Below are positions 33,857 through 47,078 of a DNA stretch of 64,000 nt, piece by piece; positions within the stretch are counted from its first letter, which is position 1, and every line of letters starts with the position of its first letter. Under the pieces are notes generated by a model. It saw only the letters and a list, made by a program, of their open reading frames with translations, had not been told where the DNA came from and ran no database searches. Source of the stretch: Viola odorata (Eukaryota; Streptophyta; Magnoliopsida; Malpighiales; Violaceae); the NCBI GenBank assembly GCA_963691705.1, contig OY829542.1, positions 46,913,002-46,977,001 of the forward strand, in the 5' to 3' direction. The position numbers and the translations under genes are program-made.

Positions 33857-36800
33857 TCAAATTCTAGAGTAATATAACTTCATGCGAGCGATATTCCAAG
33901 AGTTGGATAAGGGTGTACCATCGAGAGTCTCCAGATGATATGCTCCTTTCCCGACAACGTGGGTGACGCGATATGGTCCATCCCAGTTTGGACTGAGTTT
34001 TCCCATGCGTTGCCCTGCCGCTCACTTGTCTCTGAGCACCAGGTCACCGGGTTTCAACAACCGTTCTTTGACGCGCCTGTTATGATAACGGGCCATCTTT
34101 CTTTTGTAATGTTGCGTTTTCAGAAGGATTTCCTCTCGGACTTCTGGTAACGCGTCCAGGTTAGCTCTTAACCTTTCCTCATTCAGTTCCTCCCGAAAAT
34201 GAGCTACCCGTAGGCTCATGGACCCAATTTCCACCGGTGTAACAACTTCGGTCCCGAAGGCCAACGCGAAAGGTGTTTCTCCGGTGGTAGTCTTAACAGT
34301 CATGCGATATGCCCACATCACGTACGGTAGCTCATCAGCCCATTTCTTTTTAGACCCTTCCAGGTTTTTCTTGATGCCATTAAGGATGCTCCGATTGGTT
34401 ACTTCCGCCTGTCCATTAGTTTGCGGATGAGCCACGGAGGAAAATCGTTGTTCGATTCCAAATTCTGAGCACTGGTCTGTAAAGAACTGGCTGGTGAACT
34501 GCGTTCCGTTATCGCTAACAAGGACACGAGGTACGCCAAATCTCATGATAACTTGATGTTTGAAAAAACGCCAAGTTTTTTCTGCCGTGATTGTGGCAAC
34601 CACTTCAGCTTCCGCCCACTTAGTGAAATAGTCTACCGCCACTATCACAAATTTCAGTTAAGACCTTCCCTTTGGGAATGGGCCTAGGATATCGATCCCC
34701 CATTTAGCAAAAGGACAAGAGGCGATAATTTCAGATATTTCAGTGGCAGGCCGCCGAGGAATCTTGGCAAACTCCTGGCACTTAGGGCAGGTTTGCACAT
34801 AATTGTGGCAATCTCTTCGGATGGTGGGCCAGTAGAATCCGGATCGAAAGACCTGTGCTGCCAGGGTACCGCCTGACACATGCATACCACATACCCCTTC
34901 ATGGATTTCGCGCAAGGTGTGAAGACCTTCTTGCTCAGTTATGCATTTGGCGGCAGGGTGAGAAAAACACCTTCGAATTAGATCCCCGTCATAGTATGTA
35001 CAACGAGCTGCCTATCTCAGTACCTTCTTCTTTTCAGCGGTATCTTGAGGCAGTTCCTCGTGTTTCAAGTATTTGATTACAGGAATTCGCCAGTCGCTTT
35101 CGCGTTGCTCCACGCATAAAGATGCTTGCTCTTCCATGAAGGATGGTACCGATAACTCTCGATAGTATACACCTTTGGGTATGGACGCTTCCGGATTCGC
35201 GACCATTTTGGATCGATTGTCGGCTTCAGCGTTTTCCTCCCTGGGGATATGCTCGAAGCTGACCTGCATGCCTTCCTTCTTTATTTCCAACAATTCTCGC
35301 TTTACTCTGGCGAAATATTGAATCATAATGGGTTCCCGGGCCTGAGAATGCCCCAAGACCTGGTCAATTATTAACTTGGAATCACCACAGATTTTTAGAC
35401 GCAGGTCTCCTGTTCTTCCAGTATCGTGCCTCCCTTTAGAGGAAAGTCCTTTCCCTATTCTGAGCCCGGCTAGCAACGCCTCATACTCTGCCGCGTTATT
35501 AGATAACGGATGTAGGATTCGAATGGCGTATCGTATTTGTATATCGTGCGGTCCATTTATAAAAATTCCAGCTCCAGCCAGCTCTTGGTTTTTAGCCCCA
35601 TCCACATGGGCGATCTAGAGGTCCGTGTAGGTTTCTGGGAACGGGAGATCCATGTCGCCCCATTCCGCTTCAGGTACGTCATCCAAAGGATCCTCTGTAA
35701 AAGTGCATTCCGCTATGAAATCGGCCAGGATCTGAGCTTTTACGGACGGTCGAGACTGATATCTCAATCCATATTGCTCTAGTTCAAGCGCCCAAATCAA
35801 CATTCTTCCGGAAGATTCAGGCTTTCGAAATATTCTTTTCAGAGGCTGGTCCGTGAGTACGATGACGGAATAAGACTGAAAATATCGATCCATTTTGCGG
35901 GTGGCTTGTATAAGAGCGAACGCTATCTTTTCAATTCGGGCGTATCGCAACTCCGCATCCTTCAGGACGTGGCTCACAAAATAGACCGGGCGATGAGAGT
36001 GGTTATCGTCACGAACGAGGACGGCACTGACCACTTCATCCGCGGCGCCCAGATACAAATACAAAGTATCGCCTACTTCAGGTCTCGTCAATAGTAAGTC
36101 AGACGATAGGTAATCTTTTAGGCCGATAAACGCTTCCTCACATTCCGGGGTCCACCCGAACGAGGCTTTCTTGCGTATGATTTTGAAAAAAGGGAGACAC
36201 TTTTCTCCTTGTTTGGAAATGAATCGCCCAAGGGCAATGACCCGCCCCGTTAGCCTTTGTACCTCCTCGATGGTTCTTGGCGATATCATGTCCTGTATGG
36301 CCTTAACCTTTGAGGGATTAGGCAGGATGCCTTTTTGGCTGACCACGTAGCCCAAGAATTTTCCTGTCTGAAATGCAAACATGCATTTTCGGGGATTTAA
36401 CTTCATGCGATACTTTTTCATCACGTCAAAGACTTCCTTTAAGTCTCGTAGGTGATCTTGAAAGCTCGCGCTCTTTACCAAAATATCATCAACGTATGCT
36501 TCCACATTCCTCCCTATTTGTTCTTCGAATATCTTATTGGCCATACGTTGGAACGTAGCCCCGGCGTTCTTCAGCCCGAACGGCATCGCCGTATAACAAT
36601 AGGTGGCCTTTGGAGTGAGAAACGCAGTCTTTTCTTCATCTTCCCGTGCCATGGGAATCTGATGATATCCAGAGTTGGCGTCCAATGAGCTTAGATAAGC
36701 GTATCCTGCGGTCTGATCAACTAACTGATCTATGCGAGGAAGCGGGTAACAATCCTTAGGGCAGGCATCATTTAAATCTGTGAAGTCGATGCACATGCGC

Positions 36801-39778
36801 CAATCCCCATTCGGCTTAGGAACAAGGACAGGGTTCGCTAGCCAGGTGGGATATTGAACTTCGCGGATAAACCCTGCGTCAAGGAGCTTTGCTACTTCCT
36901 TATCTACAGTTAACGCTTCTTCATTAGAGAACGCGCGTCGCTTTTGCTGTACCGGCCTAGCATCTGGGTCCACATTGAGACGATGTTCGGCTATTTCCCG
37001 CGATATACCTGGCATATCGGAGGGTTTCCACGCGAAATCTCCTTGGCATTTGTTCAACAGCCGGGCCAGCTGAAGGTTTTCCGCTGGGCTGAGTTTTTCA
37101 TTGATTAGGAAACTTGCTTCCTCTATACCAATTGCCGGAATGGGTACCATTTTGTCTAGAGGTTGAGCACGCTTCTCATCACTCTGCTCATAGGGATCCG
37201 CTGCTATACATACGTATCTATCGCAGCTTCTTTGAGTCATGAGCGAGTAGCATTCCGCCGCCAGCTTTTGATCGCCTTTTACCGATACTACCCCATCCCA
37301 GGAGGGATATTTCATCTTTAAATGCTTCTGAGATATCACCGCTCCAAAGCGGTTGAGGAAAGGTCGTCCGAGCACGACATTGTAAGGCAAATTCAGATCC
37401 ACGACAAGGAACAACAGGTTCTCTGATCGCTTGTAGGTGTCTTCTCGGAAATATATGGGCAAAGTAATTACCCCCGTGATAGGGATTGGAACCCCATCAA
37501 CGCCGACTATAGGCCGTTTGCTCGGTGTTAATTCATTGTCAGGCCGTTTCATGAGATTGTAAGCTTCCAGCGGAAAGAGGTTCACTACACTCCCGTTATC
37601 GATAAGAGTTCTTCTGATTCCATGACTGGCGATGACGGGCGTAACCACCAATGCATCGTTGTGCGGATAGACGACGCCTTTCTCATCCTCTTCTGAAAAG
37701 GATAATACCATTCGATCCAATATGCCTATCGCATCTCCTTTTTTCGTAATACCATCACGTGTGCGTTTATCTCTCTTCGCGGCTGCCGATTGCTCTGGTT
37801 CGTCCATATAAGGGGTTCCTCCCGCGATAATGTTAATCATAGGAATATATTCGTCATCAACCGTGAGAGTTTCCCTATCTTTGCCTCTGGGAGCATCATC
37901 TTTTTGCGGAACACGTGGAGGGACTGGTGGTTCGTCTACTGTCCTTTTCATAAGATTATTTCTGGCATCTTCTCTTATTTGGGTAGCAAATTCCCCCAAA
38001 TATCCTTCTTCTACCAAGCGTTCTATCGCCGATCTTAACTCTCTGCACGCTTCTGTGGAATGGCCCCTGGCTTTGTGGAATTTACAATAAGCATTTTCCC
38101 TTCTCCCTAGAAGCACTCCTGGTTTTGTAGGCGCGGGGTAGCGGATGGGAAGATTTCGCTGCTCCGCTATCGCCAAAATATCTGCCCTTGGCACGTTAAG
38201 AGAAGGGAAATCTGGGTTATATGTACGATTTTTATAAGAATCCCCGTGACGTCGAGAGGGGGAACCACCGGTTTTTCCCTTCGAAAAATGGCCCTTCTGT
38301 TTGTTGGAGGCCTTGGGGATATGGTCCTTCCTCCTGGCGTAATCGCCGAGAAAATGGTCGTCAGGTTGCAGCTTCGCGGAAGCAGTAGTAATTTGAGATG
38401 TCCTATGCGACGCGTTATACGTCTTATCTCTATTTTCTTCCTCTTCCATTTTTGCGTAATTGTGGGATTTAAGCCTCAACGCATCTAAAGTCACTGGAGG
38501 ATCCACCATGAGCGCGTCTTTCAGCTTTCCATAGTGGCAGTTCCTTTTCAGAGCTTCTATAGCAAAATCAATGGTAACGCCCGGCGTTAAGGACATTTCC
38601 AAATCGAAGCGATTGAGAAATTCCTTTAAGGTTTCTTGAGGCATTCGTTGTATGTCAAATAACGCGGCGGCAAATTTCCTGATTGGAATTGCCGTGTTAA
38701 ATCTGCTCCGGAATTTAGATTCTAACTGTGAGAAATTATTAATGGATCCACCAGAGAGACCCTCAAACCAGAGACGCGCCACACCCCATAATGTCATAAC
38801 AAATATTTGGCATAACGCCGCATCACTGTGGGTTTGAAACTGAACAAAATCCTTCACCTTATTAATGTGCGAGATGGGATCCTTGGTGCCATCATAAACA
38901 TCAATGGGAAGCTTCACGCGCCGATTGACCCTGTGACGCCTTATACGACGGCTAAACGGGTGGCCCGATGTATCATCAAGAATTTCACGCGCCTGACGCG
39001 GAGGAGATATTTCGTCCTGACGCCCCCTATTTCGTGGTTCTGGCGTAGGATGTCGTCTAGGAGATCGACTGCGGCTCCTGTGCGAACGACTTCGATACCT
39101 TCGACTACTGGATCTTTCACTGTACTCGGGAGACAGACTTCTGTTGGCTCCTTCCCTCCGTCCGTCCCATCGGTTCCTAACCCCCACAAGCTGCCTGTCT
39201 CCTTGTAGGAGGAGACCTTGCGGCATTTGTGGTACGTAAGCCTCTACTCTTCCTTGAGTAAACTACTCAACACTAATCGGGGGATTTCCCGCGGATAAAG
39301 GCATCTGGAGGTTTTCAGGGAACAACGGTGATATAGGTCGATCAGCGACAATAGATGGTGTAAACATGACGCGAGGAGGAAAACTAGATCCCGAAGCACC
39401 AGGCGTGACTCTTGCAGTCATCTCAGTCAAATATTCCAGCCGAGAACGAAGGGTCGCTATTTCCATTGCAAAAGGATGTTCATGGTTGAGCACAGATCCC
39501 CCAGATAGAGGAGTGGAGAAATCTGATCCCGCTATCTGAGATGACAAGATGTCCGTCTGCGAGGAGGCCAGTCCCCCAGCAATTCCAACCGAGAGGTCCA
39601 GAGATCCCGAAATAATTGGTTGTGTAGTCATAGAGAGATCGGCAGTAGCAAAAGGGAATAAACGTCTGCGGATTGAGAAAGGGATACTAGAGGATGATGA
39701 TCGGATTGGCTCCGATCTCGCGATCATGACCGTTCCAATCTTTCGACTAGACGGAGCTTGGCTATTAAGGACGCTCAC
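33857..39778 (-). pseudogene. Tat gag-pol polyprotein with five stop codons
   Basis: One minus-strand frame of 1974 codons from ATG 39778 to TGA 33857-33859 with no frameshift. Gag core lies at about residues 285-400, a CX2HX4HX4C-like motif (CKFHKARGHSTEAC) near 561, protease LIDNGSVVNLF near 725, RT with AYVDDILV near 1093, a classical RNase H, a second archaeal-type RNase H starting VDGAKNQ near 1393, then integrase with an HHCC finger (HEGVCGMH ... CPKCQ) near 1621 and the acidic triad in DILGPF, VSDNGTQF and QAEVTNR. Five in-frame stops: 39263 (TAG), 35615 (TAG), 35012 (TAG), 34658 (TAA) and 34022 (TGA), each one C-to-T step from a sense codon. The copy is structurally complete but should not make a full polyprotein. 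Confidence 0.95.
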
Positions 39779-39812
39779 TTAATATACCAAAGCTCTCAAT
39801 GAAACCACCATT

Positions 39813-40185
39813 TGATAAGATTCTACGTTGATCTTGTTAGATTCGGAGTCGTGCCTGATCGGAACGGTGGCTGTCGGCGTCGAATGTACCTGCAAAGCGC
39901 CGGAGGGGGGCTCCGGCGTAGACACTCCGATGCTTAAGTCAGTTCGGGGTTCAAAAATAACAGAGGTTCGTCTGAGTGATCTTGATCTTACCTTCAGATT
40001 GGAAAAGTAGGGGTATTTATAGGCCTGTTCGGCGATACCTGGCGATAACAATCCAGGCGATGTCTGATGGTGACGTCACAAGCGATACCAACAGATGACG
40101 TCATGAGCGATATCATACGGGCTGCCGGGAGCGACAAGCTCGTGAGCCCCTAGGATGGGATGGTGCCGTGCGTGTAGAGTCGCGT

Positions 40186-40223
<38 letters not shown>

Positions 40224-40357
40224 CTGATGTCGACCATCCTAGGTATTCTTCTCTGATTCTCGGGCGATATGAAGATATCTTACGGGTCTTATGGGAAATC
40301 GTCCTGGCAGGAGCCGCAAGTGTGGTAGTACCGTTAGGGCTGTCTTGATTGTTATCA
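39813..40357 (-). repeat. 5' LTR of the Tat element
   Basis: 545 bp, TGATAA/TTATCA ends. Includes a 33-base C homopolymer (40190-40222). It differs from the 3' LTR at a handful of positions, so insertion was fairly recent. Confidence 0.95.
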
Positions 40358-40747
40358 GTCGTACTCGTAGGCCGTCGCTGATTGATGCAGAAAATTAAAC
40401 TCAGCTACGTCGAGGGTCGTACTCGTAGGCCGTCGCTGATTGATGCAGAAAATTAAACTCAGCTACGTCGAGGGTCGTACTCGTAGGCCGTCGCTGATTG
40501 ATGCAGAAAATTAAACTCAGCTACGTCGAGGGTCGTACTCGTAGGTCGTCACTGATTGATGCAGAAAATTAAACTCAGCTACGTCGAGGGTCGTACTCAT
40601 AGGCCGTCGCTGATTGATGCAGAAAAGTAAACTCAGCTACGTCGAGGGTCGTACTCGTAGGCCGTCGCTGATTGATGCGGAAAATTAAACTCAGCTACGT
40701 CGAGGGTCGTACTCGTAGGCCGTCGATGATTGATGCAGAAAATTAAT
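40358..40747. repeat. 58-bp tandem array (7 copies) of the Ogre-like element
   Basis: Units start at 40363, 40421, 40479, 40537, 40595, 40653 and 40711, each with ACTCGTAGGCCGTCGCTGAT and CAGCTACGTCGAGGGTCGT. Another unit lies just left of the Tat element (about 24216-24284). Confidence 0.95.
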
Positions 40748-40794
40748 TGTGATGTAGCTTTGCTCGGGCGTTATTGCCCCCGAAATTTTAAAAA

Positions 40795-41090
40795 GTGGGG
40801 TTTTGAACCGCCACAAAACTTGGAAGGTGGGGTTTTGAACGCCACACGAAAGTTTGAAATGTGGGGTTTTGAACCGCCACACAAATTTTGAAAGGTGGGG
40901 TTTTGAACCGCCACACGAAAGTTTGAAAGGTGGGCAAATCACCGCGACAAGACTGATAAGTGGACGACCAAGTCGTCACACGACATAACTGAAGAAGTGG
41001 ACGACCAAGTCGTCACACCAACACGGGTGACCAAGTCACCACACAAAATAAGTGAAGAGGGAAGTGGTAACGTACCTTCATTCGAATGTT
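40795..41090. repeat. 34-bp GTGGGGTTTTGAACCGCCAC array, then GTGACCAAGTCAC-type units
   Basis: Units start at 40795, 40827, 40861 and 40895, with a truncated one at 40929. They pass into ACGACCAAGTCGTCAC units shared with 23880-24030. Confidence 0.85.
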
Positions 41091-42654
41091 TTGTTGGACG
41101 GTGGGGAAGATGGGCCGCCACACGAAGTTGATTGAGGAGTGGTAACGTACTCCATTCGGGTGTTGGATGGATTTGTTGGCGGAGATTGATCATAGTGTGA
41201 GATTCCACTGACGCGTATCTGTATCCTGCAAATAGGGAGGAAACAAACACGAAGCAGTAATGGATGGAAAAAGAGAAATCAATTAATAAATGGAAAATTC
41301 AATGAGTTCAAATCATGTATGTTGTATATGAAAGTATTTCCACACTACCTTAAAGTTTGCCCCCACCGTTTTATCAAGGTTAAAACAACTTCCCTATCAA
41401 GAGAAGGTTCAACAAGTTTATGCATTTCTGGAGAACATGTCATCCAGTTTCTATCATATAAGCATGCTTGATACAAGCCTAGAAAAGCATCTGCATCTTG
41501 CCCAGGAGATAACGACCTCAAGGACAAGACTTTCCCACATCATGTAGACATAAGCAATCCTCACCAGATATTGGTATTTGCGCTCACACTTAGAAACAAG
41601 GCTACGTGTTTACACTCATAAAAATACAACAAACATAGCACAAAATCAGATTTGCAATGTCAATCCGAGTGAATAAACTTCAGATGAAGATGCACATGTA
41701 TGGGCATTCATATAATCAAGAGGACTTTGCTAGAGAAAGGAAATAAAAGGGTGTAGACAGAAAGAAGAAGGCTATTTAGAAAGGAGAATGTTGTTTAGCA
41801 GAAGGAAATAGGGTTTTAATGAGCAGTGCTTGTTGATTGGCTGCGATGAGGGCAAAGTGCACAAGTTCTCTAAGGATGATTTATCCTGAGATCACCTTAT
41901 ATCGGCGACGCACCTGAGTTTTGCTGGAGATGCTCCTTCTCGGTCATTTTGAGGGCACAGTGCTCAAATTCTTTGATCTTTGTCGGGGATGATCTCTTTT
42001 TACCGAGATCGCTCCTCCTTGGTCATTTTGAGGGAGAAGTGCTCAAATTCTTTGATCTTCGTCGGGGATGATCTCTTGAGATCATCTTTTATTGATTTCG
42101 GACATTTCTGTACTTGCTTCCGCTTTTATTGACTCGTGTTCCTTGAAACACTTTTTTTGATTTTTGATTTTGATTTTTGATTTTTTGTTGATTTTTTTTG
42201 TTGATTTTTTATTATTTTTGAGTCAATTGTAAATGCGAACAGTAAGCAAAGCAAGTACGGTTTTTATTTTGGCTTTCCCTATTTCTGATTTTGATAGAGA
42301 CCTTCATTTCTAGTTTTGCTCGGTCTGTTTCCAGCGTTGTCTATCAGCAATCCTCGGAGTTTTCACATCCCCTCTTGCGCAAACTAAGTTCGATGTGCAC
42401 CTTACCTCCGGTTAACAACCTCAGTTGGGCACTGCTCATTATTTATGGAATTCAAGTGGTGGCAAGAGATTTTACAAGCGGCTTAGAAAAGAAATGAATT
42501 GAATAGAAAGCAAAGGTAAATGTTTAAAGACAAAAGAATGAGAAGACCAAAGAAAGGTAGGAGCAAAGAGCAAAGTCCCCTGTCATCTTACAGCTATCCC
42601 ATGTCTGAAAGTGCATGTACCCTGGATATTATGCAAATCTAACTAGCACTTAGT
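41091..42654. other. non-coding interior of the Ogre-like element
   Basis: No gag, RT or integrase motif in any frame. There is an imperfect ~78-bp duplication near 41940-42080 (shared GTGCTCAAATTCTTTGATCT) and a T-rich low-complexity tract at about 42150-42225. Confidence 0.55.
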
Positions 42655-43439
42655 CAGGCCAAGCCCATATTTAATTAAAATGAGGCCAAGCCCATCTCCC
42701 GTACTGTTCTTCTTCTTCCTTTGGAAATGAGAGCAACGTGGCAGCAATGACGCAAGGAGCAGCACGACCATGGAGTAGCACAGCAACGGCGAGGCGAGGC
42801 ATGGCAGTGCAGCAGCGTCCCGGCGAGGCACGACAGCGCAGCATAGCGGAGTGTGGCGGCAGACCAACAACGGACGTCCTTTTCCCCCTTCGTTCGCGTC
42901 GTTCCAGCAAGCACAGCCAGCAACCGGCGACGACAACAAGCGGTAGCAGCGTGACAGGCAAGCAGCAGCGAGCAAGACAGCGGTCAGGCGAGGGCAGCGG
43001 TCAGGCGAGGACAACAGTGAGCAGCTAGGCCACAGCAAGCAAGGCAGCGACGAGCAAGGGAGTGGCGACGTAGCAGCGGCTTCCTCTTCCTTATTTTACC
43101 GAGAGAGAACCAGAACCACCCCCCTCATTCTTGTTGCTTGGAGCTGCTACTTATAGGCAAAGGAACGCGTGGGAGTGTGGCTTAGAGCTGCGCGTGATCG
43201 TTGCCGGACTTGGAGGGCAAGGGTGGCACTGTGCGCGTTGGAACGACGCACGAGGATGCAAAGGGTGATTTGCTTGGCTGAGATTGAATGGAAGCTCCGG
43301 GAAACGAGGTGACGAGGCAGGCTAGCTAAACGTAGGAGATAGAGTCGTAGGGACTAGGGGAGAAGGTGGCCAAATTTGCAGAAATGCATATGAGCAAATT
43401 GTTTTTGGCTCGAACTTTTAGTTCGAGAAAATTTCGCTA
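42655..43439 (-). repeat. partial 5' LTR copy of the Ogre-like element
   Basis: Matches 21465-22720 of the full LTR, but lacks the hAT MITE and the outer 435 bp. It joins copia protease sequence abruptly at 43439/43440, so a deletion removed the LTR end together with copia sequence. A 17-bp stretch of TGCATTAATGCAAATTA type present in the other copy is also missing. Confidence 0.85.
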
Positions 43440-44429
43440 AAAGTTTTCGTTATTGGCCAATGTGACAGATTTATTATCACAATCACCAAATGTACTGAAC
43501 AATTCTTTGTTATCACAAATATGAAAAGAACATGCGGAATCTAAAATCCAGGAATCTCTTACCTGTTCCTCACTTTTCTGCACTACCAACAATTCAGCAT
43601 CATCATCCTGAATAGTTGCAGCATCACCAATCTTTTCTTTACCCTTCTGTAGTTCTTTCAAATCAGTCATCATCTTCTAACAGTATGCTCTGATGTGACC
43701 CTTCTGGTGGCAATAGTAGCACTCTTTCTCACTGTAGTCTGCCCTTGGTCTTGAACTGAATCTGTTTCTTCCATAGCTGGAAGAAGCACCTCTTCCTCTA
43801 TTTCTACCATGATGATCCTGTCCACTCGATGACCCTTCAGAAATTAGTAGTCTGTCACTACTATTCTTGTTCTCCACTCCTAACAGCTTCTCATTATCTA
43901 TTAGGAAAGTCGTTACATCCTCATTCTTCAAACTTGTCTTCCCTGTTGTAAGGGACTGCAATAGTGACTTGTATGACACAAGCAATGAAGAAAGAAGAAG
44001 TATCGCTTGCTCCTTATCTTCTACTTTCTCCCCTGTATTAAGCACTTTCGTCAACACCCGATTGAAATCTGACAAATGCTTATGGATGCTCATACCTTCA
44101 TCCATCTTCAACGAATATAAGTCCAACTTTAGACTAAGTTTGTTTGTCACAGACTTGGAAGCATAGACACTTTCTAGCTTCTCCCACATTCCTTTTGGTG
44201 TTTGCTCCCCCATCACAACCTAATTTATTGATGGAGCTAATGCTAGCCTGATCTGACTCGTCGCTTTTTTCAAGATAGTTGCCCAATCACTATCTTTCAT
44301 TCCTTCTGGCTTCTTGTCATCAAGAGCGACGTCGAGATCCTTCATAGTCAAAAAATCCATCACAGTTGTCTGCCACATTGCGAAATCATTCTCTCCATCA
44401 AAAGGCTCAATCTTTGCATTGTCAGTCAT
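43440..44429 (-). pseudogene. copia gag and start of protease, truncated
   Basis: From ATG 44429 the minus strand reads IEPFDGENDFAMWQ, the gag start of many plant copia elements, then a UBN2-type gag, an Arg/Ser/Gly-rich linker, a zinc knuckle CYYCHQKGHIRAYC, and a protease start WILDSACSFHICDN. Two in-frame stops lie at 44220-44222 and 43677-43679. The frame is broken at 43440 by the Ogre-like element. The remaining pol scrap is at 20268-20494. Confidence 0.9.
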
Positions 44430-44457
44430 CTTTCAAACCTTAAGCTCCGATACCAGT

Positions 44458-45112
44458 TGTTGGGGTTAATTCCAATCGACAATCAATTTGCGCAGCTAAT
44501 AATCTTATCCCAAGGATCAATAACCCCTAGCTATCAAACGAATCAAAATCAATCAAGAAAAGAACACCGAGATTTTTTACGTGGAAGACCTCAACAGGTA
44601 AAAAACCACAGGACCAAGCCAGTCAATCCACTATATGATGATCAATGTGTACAACCAAGAAAAATCCCTATCTCAACTATAGGAATTATCTGACATATAT
44701 CACTATCACCAATAGTACCAATCAAACAATCTAATCAATCAATCCGAGAAAAATAAGAGATATGAGAATAGAGAACCAAAACTAGATTTTTACTGCTTCA
44801 ATCGGGACAGGATTTCTACCACATAAGACAACTTCTTACCAATCCAACCGTTCAGATTAAAGAACCAGACGTTTCTAACCTGCTGTCCAAATTTCACCCC
44901 GATCCAACGGTGAACGAAGTCGCTGAAATGATTCTCCCTCAGCTGCACAGAGTTTGGCGAAAATCTGCTCTCTTCTCTCTCACAGGATGCTCAACAACAA
45001 CCCTCTCACAATCTCTCAGGATGCTCAACAGCAACCCTAATTAATTCTCTTGTCTCTCTTGCCTCACAACCTAAGCCACCACTCACCTTTTATAATGGTT
45101 TGCAATTGCAAA
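44458..45112 (-). repeat. 5' LTR of nested copia element, outer end deleted
   Basis: Shares most of its length with 19585-20224. It lacks roughly the outer 110 bp (the first part on the minus strand) and carries about 150 bp extra around 44620-44780. TAGG occurs at both edges of the missing part, fitting a microhomology deletion. Confidence 0.85.

Positions 45113-47078
<1,966 letters not shown>

Larger units (their letters stand above)
24285..40357 (-). mobile_element. Tat-lineage Ty3/gypsy element, full length (16,073 bp), with four antisense genes
   Basis: The 3' LTR is 24285-24826 and the 5' LTR 39813-40357, both TGATAA...TTATCA, with a perfect target duplication GTCGT at 24280-24284 and 40358-40362. 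The minus strand encodes gag-pol (39778-33857) in the order PR-RT-RNH-aRNH-IN; the second, archaeal-type RNase H marks the Tat lineage. The bases after the 5' LTR (TGGTGGTTTCATTGAG, complement near 39795-39810) are in the PBS position. Between pol and the 3' LTR about 9 kb carries four genes on the plus strand (25798-32749). It inserted into 58-bp tandem repeats of the Ogre-like element. Confidence 0.95.
20495..43439 (-). mobile_element. Ogre-like (Ty3/gypsy) non-autonomous element nested in copia
   Basis: A 2.66-kb terminal repeat (20495-23154, TGTTGC...GCGACA on the minus strand) is followed by a purine tract (AAAGAGGGGGCAAC), blocks of tandem repeats, about 1.7 kb of non-coding DNA and a second, partial copy of the repeat (42655-43439). 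Long LTRs, this tract and 3' tandem repeats resemble plant Ogre/Tat elements. No gag or pol belonging to this element is visible. The upper end is truncated: the first 435 bp of the 5' LTR and part of copia protease are missing at 43439/43440. The lineage call is inference. Confidence 0.65.
19585..45112 (-). mobile_element. Ty1/copia element (internally deleted), host of nested insertions
   Basis: The 3' LTR is 19585-20224 and the 5' LTR 44458-45112, with target-site duplication CCTAT at 19580-19584 and 45113-45117 inside the helicase relic. A minus-strand PBS of the tRNA-Met type (TGGTATCGGAGC, complement at 44444-44455) is followed by gag and the start of protease. Most of pol is missing: only a gag-pre-integrase scrap remains at 20268-20494. 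The interior is split by the Ogre-like element 20495-43439. Confidence 0.9.

Noticed and set aside
35012..35617. Programmed stop-codon readthrough between RT and aRNH
   Set aside because: Several stops of different kinds occur along the frame, so mutation is the simpler explanation; a conserved stop in sister copies would change this.
33857..39778. Endogenous pararetrovirus (caulimovirus)
   Set aside because: LTRs, integrase with HHCC and DDE motifs, dual RNase H and a TSD identify a Tat-lineage gypsy retrotransposon.
40363..40747. Regular 58-bp repeats resembling a CRISPR array
   Set aside because: Units are contiguous without unique spacers and lie inside a plant LTR element; CRISPR does not occur here.
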